A stretch of 64,000 nt of DNA from Kiritimatiellota bacterium. Its GTDB lineage: Bacteria; Verrucomicrobiota; Kiritimatiellia; Kiritimatiellales; Tichowtungiaceae. The stretch's first letter is position 1. Each line of letters begins with the position of its first letter. The stretch spans positions 41,361 to 105,360 of the forward strand of contig JACNKZ010000035.1 of the NCBI GenBank assembly GCA_014381785.1. The letters run 5' to 3'. The position numbers and the translations under genes were made by a program. This document shows positions 50,463 through 58,339 of this stretch, in pieces. Below the pieces are notes generated by a model. The model ran no database searches. It was not told the DNA's origin and saw only the letters and a program-made list of their open reading frames with translations.

Positions 50463-51890
50463 ATGAAAGCCAAACGAATCGTTTTTGCACTTCTCGCGCT
50501 TCTCGTTTTTCCAACCCTTGGAAAAAGTGAGGATAATTTTTCCAATCCGCCTCCGCAGGAACGCTCCGGCATGACAGGAGTTCGGAGCTCCGCTCTGGTT
50601 TATCAAATTCCGATTGAGAATCAGATTGAACCCGCCCTGCTGTACGTCATCCGCCGCGGCGTGGCCGAGGCCTCCAAGGTCGACGCCGACGCCATCATCT
50701 TTACCATGGACACGCCCGGCGGGCGTGTGGACGTCACCCGCGATATTCTCGAAATCATCCGCGAAATCGACGTGCCGGTTTATACCTTCGTTGAGCGCGA
50801 TGCCTACTCCGCCGGAGCCATCATCGCGCTGGCCACCCCGCACATCTACATGGCACCCGGCAGCGTAATCGGTGCGGCCACCCCCATTCTGATGGGGCCG
50901 ACCGGCGGCGTGCAGGATCTCAACGAAGATGTCGGCGAAAAAATGAAATCCGGCGTCGCCGCCATGGTGCGCGCCGCCGCCGAACAGGGCGGACACAGCC
51001 CGGAACTGGCCGAAGCCATGGTGCGGCGCGAAACGGAATATAAAATCGGCACCAACATCGTCAGCAAAGCGGGTGAACTGCTCACCCTGACCGCCAGCGA
51101 GGCCGAAGGCGTTCTCTCTGAGGGCACGGTTGAAGACCTGGATGCCCTGCTCGAAGCCATCGGACTTCCCGGCGCGGAAATTAAAAAACTGGAAGTCACT
51201 CCGGCCGAAAAACTGGCCCGCGTGATCGCCGCCATCGCCCCCATCCTGCTGATGATCGGTCTGGGCGGAATTTATCTGGAAATCAAAACGCCCGGCGTTG
51301 GACTTCCCGGGATTACCGGCGCGGCGGCGCTGGTTCTCTTTTTCTTCGGGCATCACATTGCCGGGCTGGCCGGCATGGAGGACGTGGTCATTTTCATCAT
51401 CGGGTTCACCCTGCTCTTTATCGAGGTGTTCATCACACCCGGCTTCGGCGTGCTCGGCATCAGTGGCATCGCACTGATTCTCGTTTCTCTGCTCAACGCC
51501 ATGAGCTGGCAGGTGCCCGGCGAAATCCTGCCCGCCTTCTCCGGCGGCGGAGCCACCATTCAGCACGCCATCACCAATCTGGCGCTCGGAATGGCCGGAA
51601 CGGTCGTTTTGGCCGTAGCCGCCGGACGGTTCCTGCCAAAATCACGCGTCGTGCGCCCACTGGTTCTTTCTCAAAGCACCGACCGTGCAAGCGGCTTTAG
51701 CGCCGCACACGATCACAGCGAACTGCTCGGCAAAGAAGGCGTTGCGGAAATGAACCTCCATCCGGCAGGCCGGGCGCTCTTCGACGGACAGCTCGTCAAT
51801 GTGATCACCCACGGGGAGTTCATCGAAAAAGGCTCCGCCATCAAAGTGGTCGAAGCCCATGGAAGCCGCATTGTGGTTGAAACGGCTTAA
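50463..51890 (+). CDS. NfeD-family membrane-bound ClpP-class serine protease
   Basis: 475 aa. Signal peptide, then a ClpP-like protease domain (FTMDTPGGRVDVTRDI, with the nucleophile Ser in ERDAYSAGAIIALA, about residue 119). Four or five membrane helices follow (about 260-400, ITGAAALVLFFFGHHIAG), then a C-terminal OB-fold NfeD domain (GKEGVAEMNLHPAGRALFDG). NfeD proteins accompany stomatins in membrane quality control; no stomatin gene follows here. A TTTCCAA-CCC-TTGGAAA palindrome (50508-50524) lies at the end of the signal peptide (VFPTLGKSEDNFSN), with a half-copy next to it. Confidence 0.92.
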   Translation: MKAKRIVFALLALLVFPTLGKSEDNFSNPPPQERSGMTGVRSSALVYQIPIENQIEPALLYVIRRGVAEASKVDADAIIFTMDTPGGRVDVTRDILEIIREIDVPVYTFVERDAYSAGAIIALATPHIYMAPGSVIGAATPILMGPTGGVQDLNEDVGEKMKSGVAAMVRAAAEQGGHSPELAEAMVRRETEYKIGTNIVSKAGELLTLTASEAEGVLSEGTVEDLDALLEAIGLPGAEIKKLEVTPAEKLARVIAAIAPILLMIGLGGIYLEIKTPGVGLPGITGAAALVLFFFGHHIAGLAGMEDVVIFIIGFTLLFIEVFITPGFGVLGISGIALILVSLLNAMSWQVPGEILPAFSGGGATIQHAITNLALGMAGTVVLAVAAGRFLPKSRVVRPLVLSQSTDRASGFSAAHDHSELLGKEGVAEMNLHPAGRALFDGQLVNVITHGEFIEKGSAIKVVEAHGSRIVVETA

Positions 51891-51942
51891 AAAGGCTCTT
51901 CGTCATTTTGAATGGCTGATATTCAAGAAACTTCATATTTTC

Positions 51943-52052
51943 ACCACCCGCTTCGCTAGAGGGGCTTCCGAGAAAGTCAGAGCAAATGAAACGTGGGGTA
52001 TGTGACTCTCCACCTCGGAGCCTCTCTAACTTCCTCTAACGAAGTGGGTGGT
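51943..52052. repeat. 20-bp imperfect inverted repeat between nfeD and ftsZ
   Basis: Arms 51943-51962 and 52033-52052 match at 18 of 20 positions (ACCACCCRCTTCGYTAGAGG), with a second inner pair (GGCTTCCGA and TCGGAGCC). Could be a small non-coding insertion; no gene. A CCTGCAACGC/GCGTTGCAGG hairpin follows at about 52091-52128. Confidence 0.7.
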
Positions 52053-52137
52053 AGAAATCTTTATGTCCGCGCAAAGTAGCGAAGTGCCCTCCTGCAACGC
52101 CCTGCCCGCAGTGCTACAGCGTTGCAGGCGGGTGTTG

Positions 52138-53274
52138 CTAGCGGGGAAGTTTGATTTTCTTGCGCAGGTAGGTGGGAATATCGAGGTCTTCGCCATTCCA
52201 GATGGTTCGTTCGGCACCGCCGAATGCTTTGGAGCGCGGCTTGAGCACTCCGGCCAGCTCGCCCTGCCCGCTGATATGGCCCGTGGAGTCTTCCACTAGC
52301 GGCTCTTTCCAGGATTCAGCCGCCAGCACAATGGCCGCGAGCCGTCCGGTAAAGGCGGGGTCGGTGGCAACACCCATTTTTACCCAGCACGTTTCATTCT
52401 CCGGCGAAACGCCGTCTACAATCTGCTGCACTTCGGACAGCCGCAGGTCATCGCCGCCAGTAATGCCGACGATCATGCCGGGAGAATTTTCAAACACGGC
52501 GCCGTCTTCGGCCAGCGGATGAGAACGCAGCATTTCCACCAACTCAGCGGCGCGATCGTCGCCCGTCGCAACGGCGCAGGAGAAGCGGCAGGTTGCGTCG
52601 CAGTGACGAAGCAGTGTGTGCAGCGTTGCGAAATCGAGGTTGCAAACACCGCCGGTTTCAGTAAGCAGCCGCCAGAGGCCGACCACTCCCGCAGCCAGTG
52701 TGCGGCCGGACCGCTCAAGACTGTCTTCAAGCAGCGCATCGCCGTCCGGCTGAATACGGCTGTTGGGCATCTGAATGATGGCGTCCGCATACGCGCGCAG
52801 ACGGCGCAGGCTGTTATGCGCCTTGCCGCGCACCACGCCGCCTTCGAACTTAAAAGGGAACAGGGTGAAAAAGATGGTGTTGGCCCCGGCGTTGCGGGCC
52901 ATCCGCGCAACCACAGGAGCCGCGCCGCCGCCAAAGCCACCGCCGAGCCCGACCACAACCAGCAAAAGATCCACCCCGCTGAGCAGCGCATCAATCGGCT
53001 TGCCCGCTTTTTCGGCGCAGCGGCGGCCGGTTTCCATATCGCCGCCTGCACTCAACCCGTCGGTGACGCCCTTGCCGGCATCCAGCCGGGTTTCGATGTG
53101 GGCACAGGTCTCCAAGGTTTGGAAATCGCAGTCCATCACGGCGAATTCCATGCTGGCCGGCGCGCGCGGAGCAATCCGTGCGATGGTCGAACAACCGGCT
53201 CCGCCGAGCCCGAGAACCAGAATCCTCCGCAATCCGCGACTGGGCTGTTCAATATTCAATGTGTCAACATTCAA
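52138..53274 (-). CDS. ftsZ: Divergent FtsZ
   Basis: Tubulin-like GTPase of the division ring. The preferred start is TTG 53274, with GGGAGG 9 bp upstream and a 4-bp TTGA overlap with the ftsA stop (378 aa); ATG 53307 would add 11 residues. The nucleotide loop reads LGGGFGGGAAPVVA where GGGTGTGAAP is usual, and the T7 synergy loop reads NLDFATL where NxDFAD is usual, so the second catalytic Asp is Thr. The C-terminal DLDIPTYLRKK peptide that binds FtsA/ZipA is intact. Together with the order ddl-ftsQ-ftsA this marks it as the true cell-division FtsZ, though with altered catalysis. A degenerate palindrome lies at about 53109-53124. Confidence 0.9.
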   Translation of the reverse strand: MNVDTLNIEQPSRGLRRILVLGLGGAGCSTIARIAPRAPASMEFAVMDCDFQTLETCAHIETRLDAGKGVTDGLSAGGDMETGRRCAEKAGKPIDALLSGVDLLLVVVGLGGGFGGGAAPVVARMARNAGANTIFFTLFPFKFEGGVVRGKAHNSLRRLRAYADAIIQMPNSRIQPDGDALLEDSLERSGRTLAAGVVGLWRLLTETGGVCNLDFATLHTLLRHCDATCRFSCAVATGDDRAAELVEMLRSHPLAEDGAVFENSPGMIVGITGGDDLRLSEVQQIVDGVSPENETCWVKMGVATDPAFTGRLAAIVLAAESWKEPLVEDSTGHISGQGELAGVLKPRSKAFGGAERTIWNGEDLDIPTYLRKKIKLPR

Positions 53275-54500
53275 GATGCATGCCCTCCCCAAAGCTTGGA
53301 GAACCACTGACGTAAGCGGGAAGCCTCTTTCGGCGCGGCGCTCTGCTGATCTGCGGCGTAGCGCACCGCGCCGATGACGGCGGCAAAACGGGCGCCCTCC
53401 TTTTTCGTGGAAACGCCGACGCAGTCATAGATCTTGCCGATCTGAGCCGGCGCATTGAATACCTGCTGCGCCAGATCAACGGCGCCATCGAGAGCCGATC
53501 CGCCGCCGGTCAGAACAACACCCGCATTGAGCACACCCGAAAGGCCGTTGTCTTCGATCTGATCCGCAATCAGACGGAAGGTTTCCTTCATCCGGGCGTT
53601 GATGATCGTGTGCAGTGTGACGGAACGAACAACACGCCCGCTGAATCCGCCTTCCGCCGGAACAGAAAACGACTGTTCGCCCGCCATGGCATTAATGACC
53701 GCGTTGCCGGATTCTTTTTTGAGCGCTTCAGCCTGCCGGCGGTTGATGTTCAGTCCGGAACAGATGTCTTCGGTTACATGGCTGCCGCCGACGGCAATGG
53801 AGCCGGCCAGCTTGACGATGCCTCCGTTATACACCACGAAATCGGTGGTTCCGCCGCCGAGATCGATGACCACCGCTCCGGCGCGTTTTTGTTCAGGGGT
53901 CAACACGGCCAGCGCGGAGCAGAAGCCGGCGAACGCCGCATCGGCGCAGGTGACCGGAACGGCCTGCAGAAGTTTTTTGAGGTTTTCAACCGTTGAGCGC
54001 CGGCCGTGAATGAGCAGCATGCCCACTTTTAAATCCTGAGCGAGCATCCCTTCGGGATTCACAATTCCGCCGCGCCCATCCACTTCGAAGGTCTGCTGAA
54101 GGGTGTGCAGGCGAATCCGGTCATCTGCCAGCGGCACCTTGCGGGCAACCTCCAGCGCATGGTCGATGTCATCGGCCGTAATCTCCCCGCCGGTCTCCTC
54201 GTATTCATTGAGAATAGGAATCCCCGCCTGATGCAGGCGGCTTTCCGCGCGGCCGCCGGATGCCGCCAAATAGATACTTTCGCCGATCGCACGGTGCGCG
54301 GTGGCTTCCGCTTCTTCAAGTGCGCGGCGCACGGCATTGAGCGCGAGTTCAAAGTCGATAATCTCACCCTTATGAACTCCGCGTGACTCGCTTTCGCCGA
54401 GGCCGGCAACCATCAGCCCGCCGTCTTCGCGCAGCTCACCCATCAGCACTTTTACGGTGGTGGTGCCAATTTCCAGAGCAGTAATGAGCGGAGCGGACAT
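53271..54500 (-). CDS. ftsA: Cell division protein FtsA
   Basis: 409 aa actin-like protein that tethers FtsZ to the membrane. It has the ASKHA phosphate block ITALEIGTTTVKVLMGELRE, the SHS2 1C domain (about 80-165), GAVVIDLGGGTTDFVVYNGG and VVLTGGGSALDGAVDLAQQV. The C-terminal helix RLRQWFSKLWGGH is the amphipathic membrane anchor. It follows ftsQ by 13 bp and overlaps ftsZ. Confidence 0.94.
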   Translation of the reverse strand: MSAPLITALEIGTTTVKVLMGELREDGGLMVAGLGESESRGVHKGEIIDFELALNAVRRALEEAEATAHRAIGESIYLAASGGRAESRLHQAGIPILNEYEETGGEITADDIDHALEVARKVPLADDRIRLHTLQQTFEVDGRGGIVNPEGMLAQDLKVGMLLIHGRRSTVENLKKLLQAVPVTCADAAFAGFCSALAVLTPEQKRAGAVVIDLGGGTTDFVVYNGGIVKLAGSIAVGGSHVTEDICSGLNINRRQAEALKKESGNAVINAMAGEQSFSVPAEGGFSGRVVRSVTLHTIINARMKETFRLIADQIEDNGLSGVLNAGVVLTGGGSALDGAVDLAQQVFNAPAQIGKIYDCVGVSTKKEGARFAAVIGAVRYAADQQSAAPKEASRLRQWFSKLWGGHAS

Positions 54501-54513
54501 ACGGGAAAATCCT

Positions 54514-55329
54514 TTAGTAATCAGTGGTCGGCACGTTGAGTCCGTCCGGTGTCAGGTCGACGGTTTTAATGCGGCGCCCCTGCTCACGGGCGATTTCCAT
54601 TACCCGGGCGAGACGAATCAGCTTTTCTCTAGCCGCCTGGCGGGGAAAGCGGGCATTGATGTTGCCGGTCAGCGTGGCGGTGATGTGATCCGGATAGCGC
54701 AGGTCAAACCGTTCGAACCCAATCTGACTGGAAAATCGCATGGCGTCACAGGTCGTAAGAAGTTCCAGAGCGTACTGCACCCCGGGGTCCGTGATCTGCT
54801 CTCCGGGCCGCAACTGGTCAAGCTTCACCCCTTCGATCAGCGGAAGTGCCTGCCCGGTGCGCGTGGGCGGCAGAACCACACCTTCGCGGTCGATCAGAAA
54901 CGGCACGGAGCGCCATTTCCAGCTCACCTGCGCCACCGCCGTCCGCTCGCTTACATCCACAACGAGCGTGTCGGGCAGCTTGCGCTGAATACGGACAGAC
55001 TGCACCAGCGGCACCGCTTCCAGATCCGCCTGCAGGGTATCAAAGTCGACATCAAACAGATTCACCCCGGTTTCGAGCTTGGCATATTCCATCAGCTGCG
55101 AAGAGGAAAGCCGGCCGTCGGAACGGATCAATATGTGTTTGAGCTCAAAATAGGGATTGCGGGAAAAAAACAGAGAACCGGTATAGGCCAGCGCCTGAAA
55201 AACGCCGAACAGCACAACCAAACCAAAAACAACCGTAAGAGAAATCAGGATCCCACGCCGGGCGGCCGTCTCTTTTGACGCCTTGGTTCGTGCGTGATAT
55301 CTGCGTTTGGTTCCTCGTTTAGCCGCCAT
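54514..55329 (-). CDS. ftsQ: FtsQ-type POTRA division protein
   Basis: 271 aa. Basic cytoplasmic N-terminus, one helix (ILISLTVVFGLVVLFGVFQA), then a POTRA domain (YFELKHILIRSDGRLSSSQL, PLVQSVRIQRKLPDTLVVDV) and an FtsQ C-terminal domain. Part of the FtsQLB divisome complex in the periplasm. Between ddl and ftsA, as in the standard cluster. Confidence 0.92.
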   Translation of the reverse strand: MAAKRGTKRRYHARTKASKETAARRGILISLTVVFGLVVLFGVFQALAYTGSLFFSRNPYFELKHILIRSDGRLSSSQLMEYAKLETGVNLFDVDFDTLQADLEAVPLVQSVRIQRKLPDTLVVDVSERTAVAQVSWKWRSVPFLIDREGVVLPPTRTGQALPLIEGVKLDQLRPGEQITDPGVQYALELLTTCDAMRFSSQIGFERFDLRYPDHITATLTGNINARFPRQAAREKLIRLARVMEIAREQGRRIKTVDLTPDGLNVPTTDY

Positions 55330-55363
55330 AGTTTGAAACTCCGTATGCTAATGCTTCCCGCTT

Positions 55364-56263
55364 TTATAAGGAAGCCGTCCGCATGATTCGATCACAAAGC
55401 ACAGGAAAGTCGATTCCGGCCGCCGCCGCCGCTTTCGGAAGCAGGCTGTGGGAGGTAAAGCCGGGGATCGTGTTGAGCTCCAGAACGAACAGATCCCCCG
55501 CCGGTGTCATGCGGAAATCAACCCGCCCGAACCCGCGCGCGCCGAGTGCCTCGAAGGTCTTCCGGGCCATTGCCTGCATCTCCGCCGTCTTTTCCGGACT
55601 CAGCTCGGCAGGCACAATATAGCGCGTCGTATCCACTTCATACTTCGCGGCGTAATCATACCACTCCCCGGCGGGAAAAATTTCAACCACCGGAAGCACC
55701 TCGCTATCCACAATGCCGACCGTGAATTCGCGCCCCGGAATAAACCGCTGCACCATCGCCTCTTCGTCATGCGTCAACGCTTCAGTAAACGCCGCATCCC
55801 AATCGGACTCGTCAAAAACCAGATGACACCCAACGCTCGACCCCTCACGCGGCGGTTTCACCACTACCGGCAGCGTCAACGTACGCGCCTGACCGGCCAC
55901 CAGCGTTTCGCTCTCGGGCACCGGCACACCCGCCTTCAGCAGACACTGTTCGGTCAAAAGTTTATCAAACGCGATCCGGCTGGCTTCCACCCCGGCACCG
56001 ACATACGGAAGCTTCAGTTCCTCCAGTCGGGCCTGAGATCCGCCGTCCTCGCCGAATGTTCCGTGCAACGCGATAAAAACCGCCTCAACGCCGTTGGGAA
56101 CCGTGAAATCAGGCGCCGTGACGTCGATTTCGGTCACGTCGTAACCGGTTTCGCGCAAGCCCGCCGCAATCGCCGCGCCCGATACCAGCGAAACCTCGCG
56201 CTCGGCGGAAATTCCGCCCTTTAACACCGCAACCTGCCTGAATTGTTTAATCGCAGCCTCCAT
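55364..56263 (-). CDS. ddl: D-alanine--D-alanine ligase
   Basis: 299 aa ATP-grasp enzyme making the D-Ala-D-Ala dipeptide for peptidoglycan. Landmarks are KGGISAEREVSLVSG, FIALHGTFGEDGGSQARLEE, VVVKPPREGSSVGCHLV, GREFTVGIV, and the metal-binding VDFRMTPAGDLFVLELNTIP and GFTSHSLLPKAA. First gene of the ddl-ftsQ-ftsA-ftsZ operon. Confidence 0.96.
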   Translation of the reverse strand: MEAAIKQFRQVAVLKGGISAEREVSLVSGAAIAAGLRETGYDVTEIDVTAPDFTVPNGVEAVFIALHGTFGEDGGSQARLEELKLPYVGAGVEASRIAFDKLLTEQCLLKAGVPVPESETLVAGQARTLTLPVVVKPPREGSSVGCHLVFDESDWDAAFTEALTHDEEAMVQRFIPGREFTVGIVDSEVLPVVEIFPAGEWYDYAAKYEVDTTRYIVPAELSPEKTAEMQAMARKTFEALGARGFGRVDFRMTPAGDLFVLELNTIPGFTSHSLLPKAAAAAGIDFPVLCDRIMRTASL

Positions 56264-56361
56264 AAGGCATACAGACTAGACCAACCATTAAATGCCGTCA
56301 TGAAAATTCGTCCGGCAGCATCAAAAACAATACCCGACTATTCCGATTGTTTTCCTTGCCA

Positions 56362-56380
56362 TATACCCTATGGGGGTATA
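56362..56380. promoter_or_regulatory. CsoR-type copper operator
   Basis: TATACCCTATGGGGGTATA, the G/C-tract palindrome typical of CsoR sites, 10 bp before the csoR start at 56391. Suggests autoregulation and control of the whole efflux operon. Confidence 0.82.
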
Positions 56381-56390
56381 CAAGAGGGCC

Positions 56391-56660
56391 ATGAAAACAA
56401 CACACACAGAGACCCTCAACCGCCTCTCACGGGTCGCCGGTCAGGTGCAGGGCATCCGCCGCATGGTGGAAGAGGAAAAATACTGCATCGACATTATAAC
56501 CCAGATTCAGGCCGCCCGCTCGGCTCTCCGTTCCGTTGAAATGCAGATTCTCCAGAAACACATGCATCACTGCGTCAGCAGCGCTGTCGAATCCGGCAAC
56601 AAGAAGGAAAGCGATGAGAAGCTGGAAGAACTGCTATGCGTAATGAAAAAGCAATATTAG
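56391..56660 (+). CDS. csoR: CsoR/FrmR-family metal-sensing repressor
   Basis: 89 aa from the ATG at 56391. All-helical DUF156 protein (RLSRVAGQVQGIRRMVEEEK). The Cu(I) ligand set is present: Cys in EEKYCIDII and the H-x3-C pair in HMHHCV, which distinguishes CsoR from FrmR and RcnR. Binding of Cu(I) would release it from the operator just upstream. First gene of the efflux operon. Confidence 0.92.
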   Translation: MKTTHTETLNRLSRVAGQVQGIRRMVEEEKYCIDIITQIQAARSALRSVEMQILQKHMHHCVSSAVESGNKKESDEKLEELLCVMKKQY

Positions 56661-56723
56661 GGAATGGAATGTTGGAGTGATGGATTTTTGGAATATTGGA
56701 CTCATAGAAAAAGGAGGAAGAGG

Positions 56724-56999
56724 ATGAAGAAGAGACTACTAATAGGAATGATGATGATCGCCGCAACAGCCGTATTCGCTGAACCGCAAACCACCTGTCC
56801 GGTGATGAAGGGCAACAAGGTCAATCCTAAGCTGTATGTGGATGCCGACGGATACCGCATCTATGTCTGTTGCGGAGGCTGTAAGAAAACCATTAAGGCC
56901 GACCCGAAAAAATACATCGAACAGATGAAAGCCGAAGGGGTGGAACTGGAAAAAGCTCCGGAAACCAAAGGCGATAACACATCCGCAGAAAAAGAATGA
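56724..56999 (+). CDS. Secreted YHS-like metal-binding protein
   Basis: 91 aa from ATG 56724 (AGGAGG upstream). Signal peptide (LLIGMMMIAATAVFA), then a YHS-like domain TTCPVMKGNKVNPKLYVD then YRIYVCCGGCKKTIKADPKKY with CPVM and CCxxC Cys clusters. The same domain is fused at the C-terminus of the CusB-like protein downstream. Probably a periplasmic copper carrier or buffer (inference). Confidence 0.82.
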   Translation: MKKRLLIGMMMIAATAVFAEPQTTCPVMKGNKVNPKLYVDADGYRIYVCCGGCKKTIKADPKKYIEQMKAEGVELEKAPETKGDNTSAEKE

Positions 57000-57081
57000 C
57001 GATTCTGCCCACTAAGGCATAGAGTGCCGACGAAGCCCGGGCGCATCCCGCCCGGGCCGATCACCCAAAACGGAAAATGAT

Positions 57082-58326
57082 ATGAAATTATTCCAGCTCC
57101 TTTTACCGGTTGTATTTCTGGCCGCTGCAACCCCCGTTGTGCGGGCGGATGAACTGAACGATTACCTCACCGAGGCCGCGCAGAACAATCCGGGGCTGGA
57201 AGCGGCGTTCAACAACTGGAAAGCGGCGCTCGAACGGGTGCCGCAGGTAACCGCCCTGCCCGACCCGCGCTTTAACTACGGTTACTTCATTCAGGAAGTA
57301 GAAACGCGCGTCGGCCCGCAGCGTCAGAAATTTGGCATTTCGCAGGTTTTTCCATGGTTTGGAAAACTTTCACTGCGCGGCGATGCCGCCATGGAAATGG
57401 CCGAAGCGGAACACCAGCGCTACAAGCAGGCCAAACTCAACCTGTTTTACCGGGTCAAATCCGCCTTCTTTGAATACGACTATCTGCACCGCTCAACCGA
57501 AATCACCCTTCAGCATCTGATTCTACTGCAAAACATGGAAGAGGTGGCGCGCACCCGGTTCCAGACCGGGGAAGTCCAGCAGAGCGCACTGCTTCAACTT
57601 CAGGTTGAGCTGGGCAAGCTGGACGACAAACTGCGCGCGCTAGAGGCCCTGCGCGTTCCGGCCGCCATCCGGCTGAGCGCCGCGCTGAATCGCCCTTCCG
57701 GCGAGCCGCTGCCCTGGCCGCAGTCCGAAGAAAAAACACTGGCCGTTTTCAGCGATGATGAGGCACAGCAGTGGTTGAAAGACTCCAGCCCGGAATTGAA
57801 ACAGGTGGACGCCATGATCCGTAAAGAAACGGACGCGGCCGCACTGGCTCGCAAGGCGCGCTATCCCGACATCATGCTCGGGCTCGACTACACCCAAACG
57901 GATGAGGCGCTCATGTCCACGCCGGACAGCGGCAAAGACCCGCTGATGGCATCGGTCTCGATCAACCTGCCGATCTGGTTTGGAAAACTGAAAGCCGGCG
58001 AACAGGAAGCGGCTTATCGCCGGGCCGCCGCCGAAGAGTTGCGCGTCGATGCCGGAAACCGGCTGAGAGCCGATCTGCAAATGGCGCTCTATAACTTCCG
58101 CGACGCGGAGCGGAAAATGAATCTCTACAGCGACACGCTCATCCCCAAAGCGCAGCAGTCGCTGGAAGTCACCCGCGAAGGGTTTGAATCCGGCAGCCTC
58201 GGCTTCACCGCACTGATCGAAGCGCAACGCACCCTGCTCGAATTTCAACTGGCCGCCGACCGCGCCGTGGCCGACCGCGAAATCCGGCTGGCCGAAATTG
58301 AAATGCTGACCGGCCGTGAATTTTAA
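57082..58326 (+). CDS. TolC-family outer membrane efflux protein (CusC-like)
   Basis: 414 aa outer-membrane channel component. Signal peptide (LLLPVVFLAAATPVVRA) and two OEP repeats of long helices (AAQNNPGLEAAFNNWKAALE; EVARTRFQTGEVQQSALLQL; VTREGFESGSLGFTALIEA). A TTTCCAT-GGT-TTGGAAA palindrome variant (57349-57365) lies in frame (VFPWFGKLS). Followed by the adaptor gene, whose ATG lies 13 bp beyond its stop. Confidence 0.9.
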   Translation: MKLFQLLLPVVFLAAATPVVRADELNDYLTEAAQNNPGLEAAFNNWKAALERVPQVTALPDPRFNYGYFIQEVETRVGPQRQKFGISQVFPWFGKLSLRGDAAMEMAEAEHQRYKQAKLNLFYRVKSAFFEYDYLHRSTEITLQHLILLQNMEEVARTRFQTGEVQQSALLQLQVELGKLDDKLRALEALRVPAAIRLSAALNRPSGEPLPWPQSEEKTLAVFSDDEAQQWLKDSSPELKQVDAMIRKETDAAALARKARYPDIMLGLDYTQTDEALMSTPDSGKDPLMASVSINLPIWFGKLKAGEQEAAYRRAAAEELRVDAGNRLRADLQMALYNFRDAERKMNLYSDTLIPKAQQSLEVTREGFESGSLGFTALIEAQRTLLEFQLAADRAVADREIRLAEIEMLTGREF

Positions 58327-58339
58327 ACAGGAGCATATT

